From positions 36,090 to 100,089 of the forward strand of contig JBBHKE010003022.1 of the NCBI GenBank assembly GCA_037447655.1: a stretch of DNA of 64,000 bases, written 5' to 3'. Below the pieces are notes generated by a model. It saw nothing but the letters and a program-made list of their open reading frames with translations. It made no database searches and was not told where the DNA came from. Position numbers and translations under genes: made by a program. The DNA is from Zygnema cylindricum. Lineage: Eukaryota; Streptophyta; Zygnematophyceae; Zygnematales; Zygnemataceae. Below, piece after piece: positions 12,261-23,726 of this stretch (positions are counted from its first letter, which is position 1; each line of letters starts with the position of its first letter).

Positions 12261-12330
12261 ATATATATAAATATAAATATATACATATACATATACATAT
12301 ATATATACATATATATATGTGTGTTTTTCT
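12177..12330. repeat. (AT)n / (ATATAC)n microsatellite
   Basis: Right flank of the MITE above. Open frames through it (repeated YIYIYI) are artefacts. Confidence 0.9.
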
Positions 12331-13244
12331 TTTCTTTTAACAAACCTCAAAATGAACGATTGAAAATTTAACTCTTAGTAATAGACATTAATCATTTTTT
12401 ACTCTTTTTGTTTTACATCGTATAAAATATATTTCACAATTGCACTCTAGTAATTTAAATTGTTGTGTAAACACAATAAATTTGTAATTTTTCATTTCAA
12501 AAAAGACGAAATACCATTATTGAAGAAAAAAGCGCAACCCATTTACATTTACAATTAGTGCGTGTATATATAATTATAGGTAAACATAGGAAAACATTAA
12601 ACAACAAAGAATGTTGAATGATAAATAGAATAAATATTTTATAAAGAAAATAAAAATAAACAATACTTTTGACAAACATTAAAAACTATATATTCCATTT
12701 TAAAAAACAAATAACACACTTAGATTTGTTTATTAGCTTTTGAATTATACATTGACAAACAATTTTCATCGATATATACCAAAACAAATCAATGAAACGA
12801 ATTTTATAATATGTAAGGAAGCATACGTGTACATACACAATTTCGTTTAAGAAAAACTAAACAAAAAAATATGTCATTGTTTTATATACTAAAGACAATT
12901 AATCATATGACAATTTGTTGTAAACTTGTGAAATCGTATGAAACGTGTGAAGTTTTTTTTTCCTACTTTTGGAGCGGTGATATTATACTCTAAAACACAT
13001 CATTGATAAGTTTTAAGGCAAATTTTGAAAGTGACAGGTTATGACGTGGCAATGGGTCGAAAAACACAATATGACAACATGGAGTACATTCTAAGTTTGA
13101 ACTTAACGTAAATCATAGTTTTGGTTTCCCACTTTTGTGTATGGTTGTAATTTTATTGTTAAGGCGCAAGTTTTTGAGGAAAGTGAAAGAAAAAAATATT
13201 TCTTTGGCATATAGGGACAAACCTCGCCACGAAATTTTGACCCT
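12331..13244. other. AT-rich intergenic, no gene seen
   Basis: Strongly AT-rich with no repeat family or coding region I can support. Confidence 0.4.
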
Positions 13245-13490
13245 CAAATTTTACTCACACAAGAGGACTCGCACAAAGAGGAGGACACACACCAAGAAAA
13301 GGACTCGCGCCAAAAGTAAGACTTCCACTAAAAAAGTGACTCACATCACGAGGAGGACACACACCAAGAAAAGGACTCACACCACGAGGAGGACTCGCAC
13401 TAAGAAGCGAACTTGTACCGAACCACACCACGAGGAGGACTCGCACTAAGAAGCGAACTTGTACCGAACCAGGAGGAGGAATCGCACCAT
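13245..13490 (+). repeat. Minisatellite encoding Lys/Arg/Thr hexapeptides
   Basis: Imperfect repeats built on aggaggac(a/t)c(a/g)cac and aagaaaaggact. A ~44-bp unit (accacgaggaggactcgcac followed by taagaagcgaacttgtaccg) appears twice, at about 13381 and 13427. A plus-strand frame (13135-13449) reads as KRTHTK/RRTRTK hexapeptides. Its start lies in unique AT-rich DNA and no splice context supports it, so I treat it as a repeat rather than a gene. Confidence 0.7.
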
Positions 13491-13762
13491 GAGTAAGACT
13501 TGCGATCTATTAACCCGACCAAATTAAAGTGAAAAAACTCTATCACCAAAACATTGTAATTGCAACATAGAAAAAAATGCGTAAGAGTTGGTTCCCCAAT
13601 GAATCGACTTTAAGTAAAACATAGAAATAAAAGTGTGAGGCACACACGCTTGCAACTAGAACATAGAAATTATTGGTGTTGTGTATCGGTAGGTAGTAGG
13701 TGATAACCGATATACCTTTTTTTTTGCCTACCAATAATCTACAATTTGGCACAATGCAATTA
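13491..13762. other. Short spacer with hAT-MITE end fragment
   Basis: About 13674-13720 carries tggtgttgtgtatcggtag followed by gataaccgatata, one end of the TAGTGTTG MITE family without its partner. Confidence 0.5.
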
Positions 13763-14758
13763 CGTGTCCTCCATTGGAATACAAAATTCAAGAAGCCTCT
13801 AGGTAGTTGTTAACTAACCCACTTTCACCCACACCCACTGTTGCCCAAGCAAACAAGTTTACTATCTGACTGCACCTTTGTGCAGACTGGACTCCCCTAT
13901 GTCTGTAGAAAAAAAAATCATTGAAAACAGCCAACCAACCGATAAGTTATAAGGTTTGCAATTATGCCAATTTATACAAACTCTCAAAGAGAGAGGTGGC
14001 TACCTACTAAAATTTGCTAAGTCCTAATCCCCTCTCAGAACCCCTATGTAATACAATACGATCCAATCAAACAACTGTAAAGTACACAAAGGTACTATGG
14101 CCGATGTCGTTTCTGTACGGCCTGTGTAGGACAAGGCCATTGAGTGGACGCGTGTCCACATTTTACTCGTCCTTATGTTTCCCGGAATTCTCGCGACCAA
14201 ATGTTATCTCTCCACGTGGCGCCAGGTCATGCCACGTTCGAAAACTGCCAAAGCGACCATTCCGGGATCTAGGCGGCAATATATGCCGTTGGATTAAATT
14301 AAATGTTAGCCATCAAAACAAATTTCCGATTCATTTGTTTCGTGCGGGATCATGTACGCACTATATATTAACTAAAACCTATGTTCCCTCTGACGTAATT
14401 TCGATAATCGGATTAAAGATTATGATACTGTTAAAGTAAATAATACACGCTATGTTATTTAACGAACTCCTTCGACTGACCGGTTAGAGCTGACGGCTAT
14501 GCCTCGCTCTGCCAGTCGGAGGTTCGAGTCCTGTTGAACTCAACCTTTTGTTGAGAGTGATTTATGTCACGCCTTAGTCCTCCCTATAGAGCTGAGGCAG
14601 CCATGACACCACTACTCTCTCTCTCTCCTTCAGTGACTACAACAAGTATGGGGGATAGAGAAAAGAGGTGGAGGCAGACTGCATGCGTTTTTTTTTTTCT
14701 TTTCCTACCTAGTTATTCAGACTTAAAAAATACTTCATAAATTTAGTGATTTTCAACA
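13763..14758 (-). repeat. 3' LTR of copia element A
   Basis: On the minus strand it starts TGTTGAAAATCACTA and ends near GGAGGACACG. A TATA-like gtataaatt lies about 13970 on the minus strand. It carries a tRNA-like SINE segment (see 14471-14702). Confidence 0.85.
14471..14702 (+). mobile_element. tRNA-derived SINE-like segment inside 3' LTR
   Basis: Plus strand: an A-box-like ggttagagc at 14482, an exact B-box consensus GGTTCGAGTCC at 14521-14531 about 40 bp later, an unrelated body and a T-rich tail at about 14687-14702. The spacing matches a tRNA-derived pol III promoter. The cloverleaf is incomplete, so it is not a working tRNA gene. Confidence 0.6.
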
Positions 14759-14775
14759 CTCCCTTTATTTTCTAG

Positions 14776-15309
14776 TTAAATTTTTACTTTTACTTTCAAT
14801 CCACATTTTTCCCTACAATATTTTAACTTGGGAGAGGGCACATGTTTGATCATCATGTCAGCCACCATTTCTTCATCTGACTCATACACAAGATTCACAA
14901 TTTTATTTTCAACTTTTTCCCTCACGAAGCTCAATTTTATGTCCATATGCTTAGATTTGAAATGATGTTTTAGATTGGCTGAAATTGCAATTACAACCTG
15001 ATTATCATAAAAGACTTCATGCACTCCTTTCTTCATGTACCCTAGTTCTTAGAACAAGGACTTGACCCACATCAATTCTTTCACAGCAGAACAATAGGCC
15101 TTATACTCAGCCCCCATAGTCGATTGAGCAACCACCTTTTGTTGCTTGCTGCTCCAACAACAATCACCTTCCCCCACATACAACAAATACCCAGAAGTGC
15201 ATCTTCTCATAGGTGCATCTCCATAAATGGCATCACTCGAAGTAGTGATGTCAGTGTGCTCCCCTCCTAAATGCAACCATAACTCTTTGGTTCCCACAAA
15301 ATATCTCAT
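14776..15309 (-). pseudogene. Copia A RNase H domain, broken
   Basis: Two minus-strand pieces. 15309-15049 carries the core, with MRRCTSGYLLYVG and a degenerate STxAEY motif (STMGAEYKAYCSAVKELMWV); it ends at an in-frame stop. 15036-14776 continues with NLKHHFKSKHMDIKLSFVRE and DEEMVADMMIKHV, matching the HIDVRYHFIRE and ADILTK region of copia RNase H. The family cleaves the RNA strand of the RNA:DNA hybrid during reverse transcription. The stop between the pieces and degraded acidic motifs indicate loss of function. Confidence 0.75.
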
Positions 15310-16364
15310 GACTCTCTTGGACGCATCCTAGTCTCTCTCCCTGGATCATTAAGACTCTTACTGAGTACTCTTATTGCTGCCGCTATGTTCAGCCTTGTAC
15401 AGTTCATAGAGTAGATCAAACTTCTTACGACTTGTCTATAAGGAATATACTTCATAAACTCTTTCTCCTCTCGACTCATTTGATCATGTAAGATGATCAC
15501 TCCTCTTTCACTTCCATCACTTACTTTCTTCAAGTCTATGGGAGTGGTACAACTGTTTGCCTTTTCCATCTAGAATTTCTCAAGCATATTACCTATTGCT
15601 TCTTTTTGAGTAAGTCAAATAATCCTTTTCCCCCTATCTCTCTCCATTTGGATTCCCAAAATATATTTTGCCTCCCCTAAATCCTTCATTTGAAATCAAC
15701 TTCTAAGATCTTTCTTCAACTTATTGATCTTTTCGAAAGACTTACTTAACACCAATAGATCATCCACATAAATTGCAATAAAAATCACACCTTTCTCATC
15801 TTCAAACATATAGATAGAGCGGTTAGAGTTGATCCGGATATATCCCACACCGTTGAGAAACTTATCTAGTTTATTATTCCATTGTCGTGGAGCCTGCTTC
15901 AGTCCATATAAGGACTTTATGAGATTGCAGACTTTGCTCTCTTCTCCTTCCTCCACGAACCCCCCTCGTTGCCTCATGAAAATTTCTTCCTCTAACTCAC
16001 CATTGAGAAAGGCGGTCTTAATATCCATCTGGTGTATTTCCATGTCTTCGGCTGCTGCTAGACCGTGGAGAATCCTTAATGATGGGAACCGAACAACTAG
16101 AGAAAAAGTCTCCTCATAGTCAATTCCCTCCTTTTGGGTGAACCCCTTTGCTACAAATCGAGCCCTATATCTCTCAATGGTCTTATCTAGGTTCAGTTTT
16201 AGTTTAAACACCCACTTACACCAAATCGATTTTTTGTCCGGAGGACAGTCTTCTATTTCCCAAGAATTTGCTTCCATGATGGAGGCCATCTCATCATTTA
16301 TGGCTCTAATCCATCTGTTTTTTCTCCGGACTTTAAACTGCCTCGCAGTATAACCAAGGCTCAT
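15306..16364 (-). pseudogene. Copia A reverse transcriptase, broken
   Basis: The minus-strand frame 16364-15696 holds the copia RT signature in order: WCKWVFKLKL, RARFVAKGFTQKEGIDYEET, MDIKTAFLNGELEEEIFM, SLYGLKQAPRQW and the catalytic IYVDDLLVL. The frame breaks near 15696 and resumes at 15569-15306 with YRQVVRSLIYSMNCTRLNIA, equivalent to the GSLMYLAxxTRPDI region. The polymerase motif itself is intact, but the frameshift separates it from downstream domains. Confidence 0.85.
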
Positions 16365-17640
16365 CAGGGTAAGATTGCTTAGTTACTTTATGAGCTGTCT
16401 GTTTTTCTTGTATCCTTTTGCTGCTCCTTCTCCCTCCCTTAAACTTCAAACCACGAATAGAGGGAAGCCTTAGATTTCTCGTTACTGTCTCATCAACTCC
16501 CCTATTCATGAAAGCTGGTTCCGGTTCCTCCTATTCTGTCTTCTCGAAGTCCATAGGAATATGTGAGGTTTCTAGTAGATCTCCTATATCTTGGATCTTG
16601 CTTGAATCTGGAAACACTGTTTCACTCATGTCCGTTTCGAGAAACACAGAGTTCTCCTTTCTTTCGGACTCAAAACTGATTCTTATCTTCTTGATGTATT
16701 TGAAAGGGTCAAGTGACTTCCCTTCATCCATGACAACTAGGTATTTAACCAGAATGATATCTTGTTTTGCTAAGTCATAGACTTTATATCCTTTTACATC
16801 CTCATCATATCCTACAAGGTATCAAGGTTTTCCCTTAGCATTTAGTTTCCAATTTTTCCTATCCGTATCAAGACTGTAAACTTGGCCACCGAATACTTTG
16901 AGGTAAGAGATATCTATTTCCTTCCAACCAATTTCTCATAAGGTGTAATTCCCTTTATAGCTGAGGTGAGGACTCTATTCTTAATGTAGTTGGCACAGTT
17001 CATGGCTTTGGCCCAAAATTTCTTTCATATTTTCTTATCGGCCAACATACTGTATACACTTTCCCGTAGTGTTCGGTTCAACCTCTCAGCTACCCCATTT
17101 TGTTAGGGGTTATACAGTTAAGTTTTCTGGTGATAAACTACCTTATCTCCCAAGTATTCCTCAAATTGGTTAGAGGTATATTCTCCCCCATTATCACTTG
17201 TTTTTTCTTAATGGAGGTTCCATGTAACTTCTCACTCCAGGCTTTATATTGTTTAAAGTAAGTTGATGCTTCAGACTTTGTTTTAGGAAGTAGACTTTAG
17301 AGTATCTAGACCATTCATTGGTCATTATCAACAAAAATCTCTTCCCTCCAACCGAAGGTACTTCGGCAAGTCCCTAGATATCTGTGTGGACCTGATAGAG
17401 TACTTTCTCACCCTTATATGTGGCCGCTTTGGGAAAGGGAAGTCTGTGAGCCTTACCTTGAGCACAGCCACAACACTCATCCACCATTTCATTATCGCCA
17501 AACTGTATCCCTTCTACTACACTTAGCTTCTTCATTTCCCTCAGCCATCAAAATGCACATGCTCCAACCGCTTATGCCAAATCAACAACAATGAAACACC
17601 AACATAGTAAGCATTCTTTTTTTCATTACTCAGGTTAAGC
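16365..17640 (-). pseudogene. Copia A integrase region, heavily degraded
   Basis: Between protease and RT the minus strand carries fragments of integrase in several frames: IWHKRLEHVHF of the zinc-binding HHCC region near 17580-17540, then text resembling the GKVLYQVHTDI catalytic core near 17400. The 66-codon frame 16731-16531 lies in the variable linker before RT. Multiple stops prevent a continuous product. Confidence 0.6.
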
Positions 17641-18320
17641 CTAAACATTCTTTAATTACCCTTATCTGCTGTGAAGTAGATTTCATCCCCATACTTAGCT
17701 GTAAAGACTCCATTTCTCGTGAGGTATGAACCACTTTGTCATCTAACACATACGTAGAGACAAGATTTTTTCTTAGCTGAGGAATGTAGAGTACATCTAA
17801 AAAGGTGAGTATAGAAGTCTTACCCTCCACTAAGACTTTCAGATCTACCGACCCCACTAGATCTGTAGTAACCACTCCCCCATCCCTATACTCCATCTCG
17901 GCAGTAAGGATCTTTCTTAGCTTAGTAAAGAGGTGCTTATCACGACACATATGCATGGATGCACCTGAGTTGATGATCCATCTTTCTTGTGGAGCTTCCC
18001 GAATTGCTTTGAGAGCACACTTCTGTTTTCGAGAGATCTCCTTCTCCTCTAGACTCTCGTCAAGAAGAATATCCCCATCCTCCTCCTCAGAGGACTTGTC
18101 CTCGGTCTCTCATTTCACTTTTGTGACCACAAGTGCCTTCTTCTTCCATCCGAAAGAACCCCCTCCACCATTCTCTTGGAGCCTCAGGTTCGACAGCTTG
18201 ACACAATCTACAATGTAGTGTCCCAACTTTTTGCAACAATGACAAAGACCCTTTATGGGCCTTGTTAATCTTCAGTGAATTCTTTCTCCTTTGAACGGTT
18301 TCTTTAAATCCTCCCCCCAT
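17630..18320 (-). pseudogene. Copia A nucleocapsid zinc knuckle and protease, active-site Asp lost
   Basis: Near 18240-18190 a minus-strand frame encodes CHCCKKLGHYIVDC, an exact CX2CX4HX4C zinc knuckle. Near 17975-17945 the protease site reads WIINSGASMHMC, where the family has D-S/T-G-A; the catalytic aspartate is asparagine here. The frame from 17956 continues through the protease/integrase junction (VLVEGKTSILTFLDVLYIPQ, a typical copia block). Frame changes between the knuckle and protease add to the inactivation. Confidence 0.75.
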
Positions 18321-18336
18321 TGGTTTGCTCTTGCAA

Positions 18337-18987
18337 CTAGAGCTTGAATGCTCTTTCCCCCTCTCCTAATCTCAATTGTGTTCTTTGTACAAGTATCATT
18401 CGGACCAGTGTGTTCCACTTCCATGAATTGTCAGTCATTTCTATTACTCGATACACTACGTTTTCATACTTGTCAAGTAACTTCATGATGAGAGTGTTAA
18501 CTTTCATCTTCATTGTACCTTTCCATTCAACACTTTCCATCTCTATATACAAACAAGAGAGATCATTACAGTAGTCTAACATCTTTCCCCCTTTCTCAGT
18601 ATAATTCCCTAACTTTGGCTCGGCCAGCTGGAGCTCCTGAATAGTACGAGCTCCATAGATCTCCACCAAACTCACTGACAACTCCTCGGCCTTGTAAATA
18701 TGAAGGTGTTGGGTTGCTAAAGCTTGAGTGAGGTGTCCTAGAATGAAGTTTTTGGTCGCCATGTTGATGTCTTCCCACGTTTGGGTATCGTTCTCCGCGA
18801 TCTTCACGGCCGCCGCTCCAAGTGTCGTGGTAATAGGAGCAATAGGAGTAAGAAGTGTGTCCTTTTCTTTCCCCTTTTCGGACACACTGTTGTCCCCATC
18901 ATCTGCCTCTTGTGGTGCAACAGATGCTGCTGCAAAAACCCTTGTTCCATCAAACCTTGGTGGAGTTTCCTGAGGTGGACGTTTCAC
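18337..18987 (-). pseudogene. Copia A gag capsid region
   Basis: A 216-codon minus-strand frame starting MKRPPQETPPRFDG. It shows the copia gag layout (UBN2-like): DTQTWEDINMATKNFILGHL, the helical middle with ELQLAEPKLGNYTEKGG, and RVIEMTDNSW before the zinc knuckle. It ends at a stop before the knuckle, which lies in another frame. In this family gag forms the virus-like particle. Confidence 0.7.
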
Positions 18988-19026
18988 TTGTCCACTAATT
19001 CTTGAATTTTAAGTATTTTCTAGGTC

Positions 19027-20000
19027 TGTGTTAAAATAGAAAAGAGCAGAGGCTATCTGCCTCTAACTCCTTTCTCCAAGCCCTCACACTTGTTCTAGTC
19101 AGTGAAGGGTAGATAAGGAGCTAGAGCCATGGTTGTTTAATCTTTCTAGAGAGACATGAGTAGTTTCTAATAGATTTACCAAAAGGGGATTGACGGGTCC
19201 ATGATTTGACCCTGGTACCTACCGTCCGTCAGAATAGGCGATAGCCAACAACGTTATCCTATAGTCTAAGAACTGTGCTAGGGTACGTGGGGTTTGATAA
19301 GTATTTAAACAACTAGACATAGGACATTTCATTTAACTAACATAAATACGGTGGAACATAGAACGTGTCGTAAACTATTGTACTGCACAAAATAATTGGT
19401 GCGAACATTTATTTCAACAACTTACCCTAAAAGGCGATATAATCGATGGCGGAGGTTAGCGCCGGCTTCGCGAAAAAGACAATTTGGCGGTTTGCGGACG
19501 TCCCAACTCCGGATGACATGTGGCAATATCATAGGGGTTTACGGAATTTGCGGAACGGAACACATCAAATTCCGATGTGAAAAATGTCCCATTATGGCTA
19601 TGTCGTACAATGTCTGTACAAAAAGTACCCCGGCACCTATACTTTCCTATACGCTACACTCTCGTGATTGGTCAGTATTTCAGTACTACGAAGTTTAGAG
19701 AGGGGTTTAAGACTTAGAATATTTTGGGTAGGTAGCCGCCTCTCTTAGAGAGCATCTTGTATAAAAGGCTAACTTTGGCCAGCCATAACAATCAACTCAG
19801 TTGACCATTTTCAATGATTATTTTTGCTTCGGACTGAAGGGAATCTTTGTTACACAAGGGTGTAGTTTGTCAGAGTCTTTGCCTTCCAGGGTGACTGCAT
19901 TTTTAAGGGAAAGTCTAAGTGGGGAATGTCATCCGAAACTCATATTCTTCCTTTGCATTCAGTGGTGTAACTGAGCACACAAAAAGTCTTAGTTCACAAG
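19027..20000 (+). repeat. Diverged, inverted LTR-like sequence in leader of copia A
   Basis: Plus-strand blocks match the reverse complement of the element's LTRs: ggaacatagaac, ggcggttt, gacttagaatattt, ggtaggtagccgcctctctt and a TATA box gtataaaag at about 19759. Identity is moderate. It looks like a solo LTR or LTR fragment of a related element in the opposite orientation. The left boundary is uncertain (19027 or about 19310). Confidence 0.55.
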
Positions 20001-20237
20001 GGTGAAGTTGTAATGGGGTTTTGATTGTCAAGGGGTCAATCATTTGGGTTTATATAAACTTGGAGTCGACACTATCTAGATAAGCTTATTCGGACCTGCG
20101 AATTTTGTGTGGCAATGGAGCTAAAATACCCCAATATCGTTTTTCGCACAAAGCCTCGTCATCATGGCTTCGTAATAGATTGACCCAAATCCATTGGAGA
20201 TGGGTACCCTAGAGGGTGGGCCCATAACCTATAATAT
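20001..20237 (-). other. Start of copia A leader next to 5' LTR
   Basis: The first bases after the 5' LTR on the minus strand read atattataggttatgggccc. This does not match the usual initiator-methionine primer binding site, and I cannot assign the primer tRNA. Confidence 0.4.
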
Positions 20238-21235
20238 TGTGTCCTCCATTGGAATATAAAATTCAAGAAGCCTCTAGGTAGTTTTTAACTAACCCAATTT
20301 CAACCACACCCACTGTTGCCCAAGCAAACATGTTTACAATCTGACTGCACATTTGTGCAGACTGGACTCCCCTAAGTTCGTAGAAAAATGAATCACTGAA
20401 AACGGCCAACCAGCCGATAAGTTATAAGGTGGCAAATATGCCAATTTATACAAACTCTCAAAGAGAGAGGTGGCTACCTACTAAAATTTGCTAAGTCCTA
20501 ATCCCCTCTTCCAACCCCTATGTACTACAATATGATCCAATCAAACAACTATAAAGTACACAAAGGTACTATGGCTGATGTCGTTTCTGTACGGCCTGTG
20601 TACGATAAGGCCATTGAGTGGTCGCGTGTTCACATTTTACTCGTCCTTATGTTCCTCGGAATTCTCGCGACTAAATGTTATCTCTCCAGGTGGCGCTAGG
20701 TTATGCCACCTTCGAAAACCGCCAAAGTGACCATTACGGGATCTCGGCGATGATATGTGTCGTTGGATTAAAACCGACATTAAATGTTAGCCATCAAAAC
20801 AAATGTCCGATTCATTTTTTTCGGGCAAGATCATGTACGCAATATATTTTAACTAGTTCTATGTTCCGTCAGTCGTAACTTCGTTAATCGAATTAAGGAT
20901 TATGATACTGTTAAAGTGATTAATACACACTATGAAATTTAACAAACTCCTACGACCTACCGGTTAGAGCTCACATCTATGCCTCGCTCTGCTGGTGGGA
21001 TGTTCGAGTCCTGCCGGACTTAACCTTTTGTTTAGAGTGACTTATGTCACTCCTTAGTCCTCCCTATGGAGTTGAGGCAGCCATGGCTCCACTACTCTCT
21101 CTCTCCTTCAATGACTACAACAAATATGGGGGATAGAGGAAAAAAGTGGAGGCAGAGTGCTTGCGCTTTTTCTTTCTTTTTCTACTTATTTATTCAAACC
21201 TAAAAAATACTTCATAAATCTAGTGATTTTTAACA
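20238..21235 (-). repeat. 5' LTR of copia element A
   Basis: On the minus strand it runs from TGTTAAAAATCACTA to GGAGGACACA. It is collinear with the 3' LTR. A tRNA-like SINE segment occupies about 20951-21181; its B box reads TGTTCGAGTCC at 21001, one change from the other copy. Confidence 0.85.
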
Positions 21236-21849
21236 CATAATATAAAGGTATAGGTGTTATGGCAATTGAAAACCAATAATGGTTTTTTTTTAACACAAGT
21301 TCTATACCTATCTATGATAATTATATAGTTTATATCGTAAAGTTGTGTGGTCTATCCCGTTGCACTGAACTTACATTCTTCCGTGATAAAATTACAAAAT
21401 GGATTGCCTTACGTGGCATGCCACGAAATACATTTGGGAAAATACTAATAATACTATACTATAGTGTACTATATTTTTCCACTATTCGCTGATAAGTAAT
21501 TTGTTCTTGGAGTGATATATCAGGACCTCTCACCGTTCGATAAGCGATAAACATTGGTATCGTTTTTATAGAGATAAGTTTTTTCCGGATACAAAACACA
21601 AAAAAATTGCGCCCGAGAAAAGTATTCCAATCGTATTCTATACCAAAATTTCTACGTTTTAAACTATGGGTCCAACTGGAAGCGTGGTACACGACGTTCT
21701 CTATATAGTCACCATGGAAATTTGCGAATCATGCATACGTCTACAACTTCACATTTCCACCGCTCGCATGTCCGCCTCTTGACTTTGGTAGAGCAGTAGT
21801 GTAGGGTACAGTACTGCACCGACAAGTAGTACACTTTCACTAAAAAAAA
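21236..21849. other. Intergenic with hAT-MITE remnant
   Basis: About 21480-21600 holds a TATCG-rich remnant (accgttcgataagcgataaa) of the TAGTGTTG MITE family without clear ends. No gene is seen. Confidence 0.45.
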
Positions 21850-22570
21850 CTTAGGGTGCGTCTCTATGTACGTGTAACTTGGAGAAATTACTTTGATTTT
21901 TAGCGTAGATCGGGCAGACCTAAATTTCAATTGTCCCTATGTGTAAAAACGGAATTAAAACTTAAAGGTGTGACGGTTGTATACATGCGCGTGACGGTTA
22001 CCAACTTCTACAATCTGTGATTTTCCAAATTGTTCGTGACGTCGCATAATTCAAAAAAAATGTTTGTGACGTCGTATAATTATACAGTGAGAGGCGGCAA
22101 GTGCTAGTTGATGTGTCATTTTAAGAGATTTCTCACGTTTTCGTGTTATGGCATCGCAATCTTCAGATCCCCTGAAATGAAAAAATCTGTATTGAACGAA
22201 ACCTGACAAAACGAAACAAATTATGTACTTTGATGGACGCTAACGGACAAAACATACCGAATTGTTTATTTTTCGTCGTCGCATAAAATTATTTGAATTT
22301 TTTTAGAAAAAATTCAACACGTGTGAATGCGTGTTAATATTTGTTTAGCAATTTAAAAAAAAAAAAAAACATCGCGAATGTGTTTTAAAGAAAAGTTTGA
22401 AGATGACGTATTTTGGCCTGGCCGTGGGTCGAACAACATAAGACAACAATATGTCGTACATTTTAAATTCGATGATGACGTTGAATGTACTTCCCTTTTT
22501 TTCTATTTTTTTGTACGCTTGACACTTAAGCGGTACGACGCTAAGTTTTAGAGGAAACGACAAGAAAAAC
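21850..22570. mobile_element. Inverted-repeat element with CTTAGGGTGYGTC end (copy 1)
   Basis: Starts CTTAGGGTGCGTCTCTATGT. Its interior (gtgacggttgtata, acaatctgtg, ggacaaaacata) matches the next element at 22576-23363 in the same order. It is non-coding, and its right end meets copy 2 almost directly. Confidence 0.6.
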
Positions 22571-22575
22571 CCTTA

Positions 22576-23363
22576 CTTAGGGTGTGTCCCCATGTACTTG
22601 TAACTTAGCGAAATTACTTTGTATTTTAGCGCGGATCCGCCGGACCCGGTGTTCAAGTGTCCCTATGTCTGTAATGACGAAATCGTAACTTACGCTTGTG
22701 ACGATTGTATACGTCGACAGTACCTGTGACGGTTGTCAACGTCTACAATCTGTGGTCGCACGTTGTTTTTTGTACTTGCGTGTGACGTCGCATGTCTTAC
22801 CTTGACATTGTAGACGTAGCGCCTTCCAGCCTGTGCAATTTCACGGTCGAAGAAGATGCGTTTGGTCTTCGCGTCGCCTGTCCGCTCGACGTGAAATGGC
22901 ATCGGAATTTGAAGACCCCTGCAAAAAAAGAAATCCGTACTAGACGAAAACAGAGAAATCCAAACAAATTGTGTACTTGTCTTTGTCGTATCAGAACGCA
23001 AACGGACAAAACATAGCGAACTATGTACTTTTCTTTGTCCTTGGAAATCGTAGGATTTTTGTCGAAATTTACCGCACGTGCGAAAGTATGTTCCTATTTG
23101 TCAATCGAAAAAACCTAATTTTAAATCACATCGCGCATGTGTTTTAAAGATAAGGTTGAAGATGACGTTTTTTGTCGTCGAAGTGGGTCGAAAAGCACAA
23201 GACGACAACTTTTCGTACATCCTAAGTTCAGGGATGACGCAAATTGTACTCTACAAATTTGCGATTCTTTCGTACGGTTGCAACTTAGGCAGTACAGCGC
23301 TAAGTATTACAGCAAAACGACAGGAAAAAACCCTTACTTATGCACATGGGGACACACCCTTAG
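22576..23363. mobile_element. Inverted-repeat element with CTTAGGGTGTGTCCCCATGT ends (copy 2)
   Basis: Terminal inverted repeats CTTAGGGTGTGTCCCCATGT and ACATGGGGACACACCCTTAG enclose 788 bp without a supported gene. A third copy start is at 36684. The superfamily is not clear because no target duplication can be defined here. Confidence 0.7.
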
Positions 23364-23525
23364 GCACAGGGCGACGCACCCTTACTTAAAAAATTGTTGC
23401 GGGCGACCTGGTGCTTTGCCCTTTGGTTGCCAAGTGCTTGTTGTTTCTGTACTCGAAGACCAATAAGTGCGTCACAATTTGTCGTAGGAGTTACATGTAA
23501 TCCACGTATCAATTTGTTTTCAGTA

Positions 23526-23724
23526 CATCGCGAATCGTTATTAGCGTTATGAACTCTATATCGGCACCCCAAAATTTTGACATTAATACCTTAAATAGAA
23601 TAAACTACACTATTTAAGGACGTGGACCATAATCTGCCACGTCTCCTGGCACTAAATTAGAATGAATGATGCTAATTTTTTATTTACACTAATAATTTCT
23701 CAAGGCTAATAACGATTCGCGGTG
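23526..23724. mobile_element. MITE, TA-flanked CACCGCGAATCG family (copy near-identical to 6151)
   Basis: A 199-bp element flanked by TA that matches the 6151-6347 copy almost base for base, indicating recent movement. Confidence 0.85.
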
Positions 23725-23726
23725 TA

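Larger units (their letters stand above)
13763..21235 (-). mobile_element. Ty1/copia LTR retrotransposon A, degenerate, ~7.5 kb
   Basis: Long terminal repeats at 13763-14758 and 20238-21235 (996 and 998 bp) bracket minus-strand remains of gag, protease, integrase, reverse transcriptase and RNase H in copia order. A purine-rich run (aaagggag on the minus strand) abuts the 3' LTR as a polypurine tract. I see no clear primer binding site or target-site duplication. Stops and frameshifts break every domain, so the element is non-autonomous. A diverged LTR-like sequence in the opposite orientation lies in its leader (about 19300-20000). Confidence 0.85.

Noticed and set aside
12065-12343. 92-codon frame with repeated YIYIYI
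   Set aside because: Translation of an (AT)n microsatellite next to a MITE.
14481-14545. Possible functional tRNA gene in the LTR
   Set aside because: A and B boxes are present, but the acceptor and anticodon stems do not form a full cloverleaf, and the segment repeats inside both LTRs; a SINE-like element fits better.
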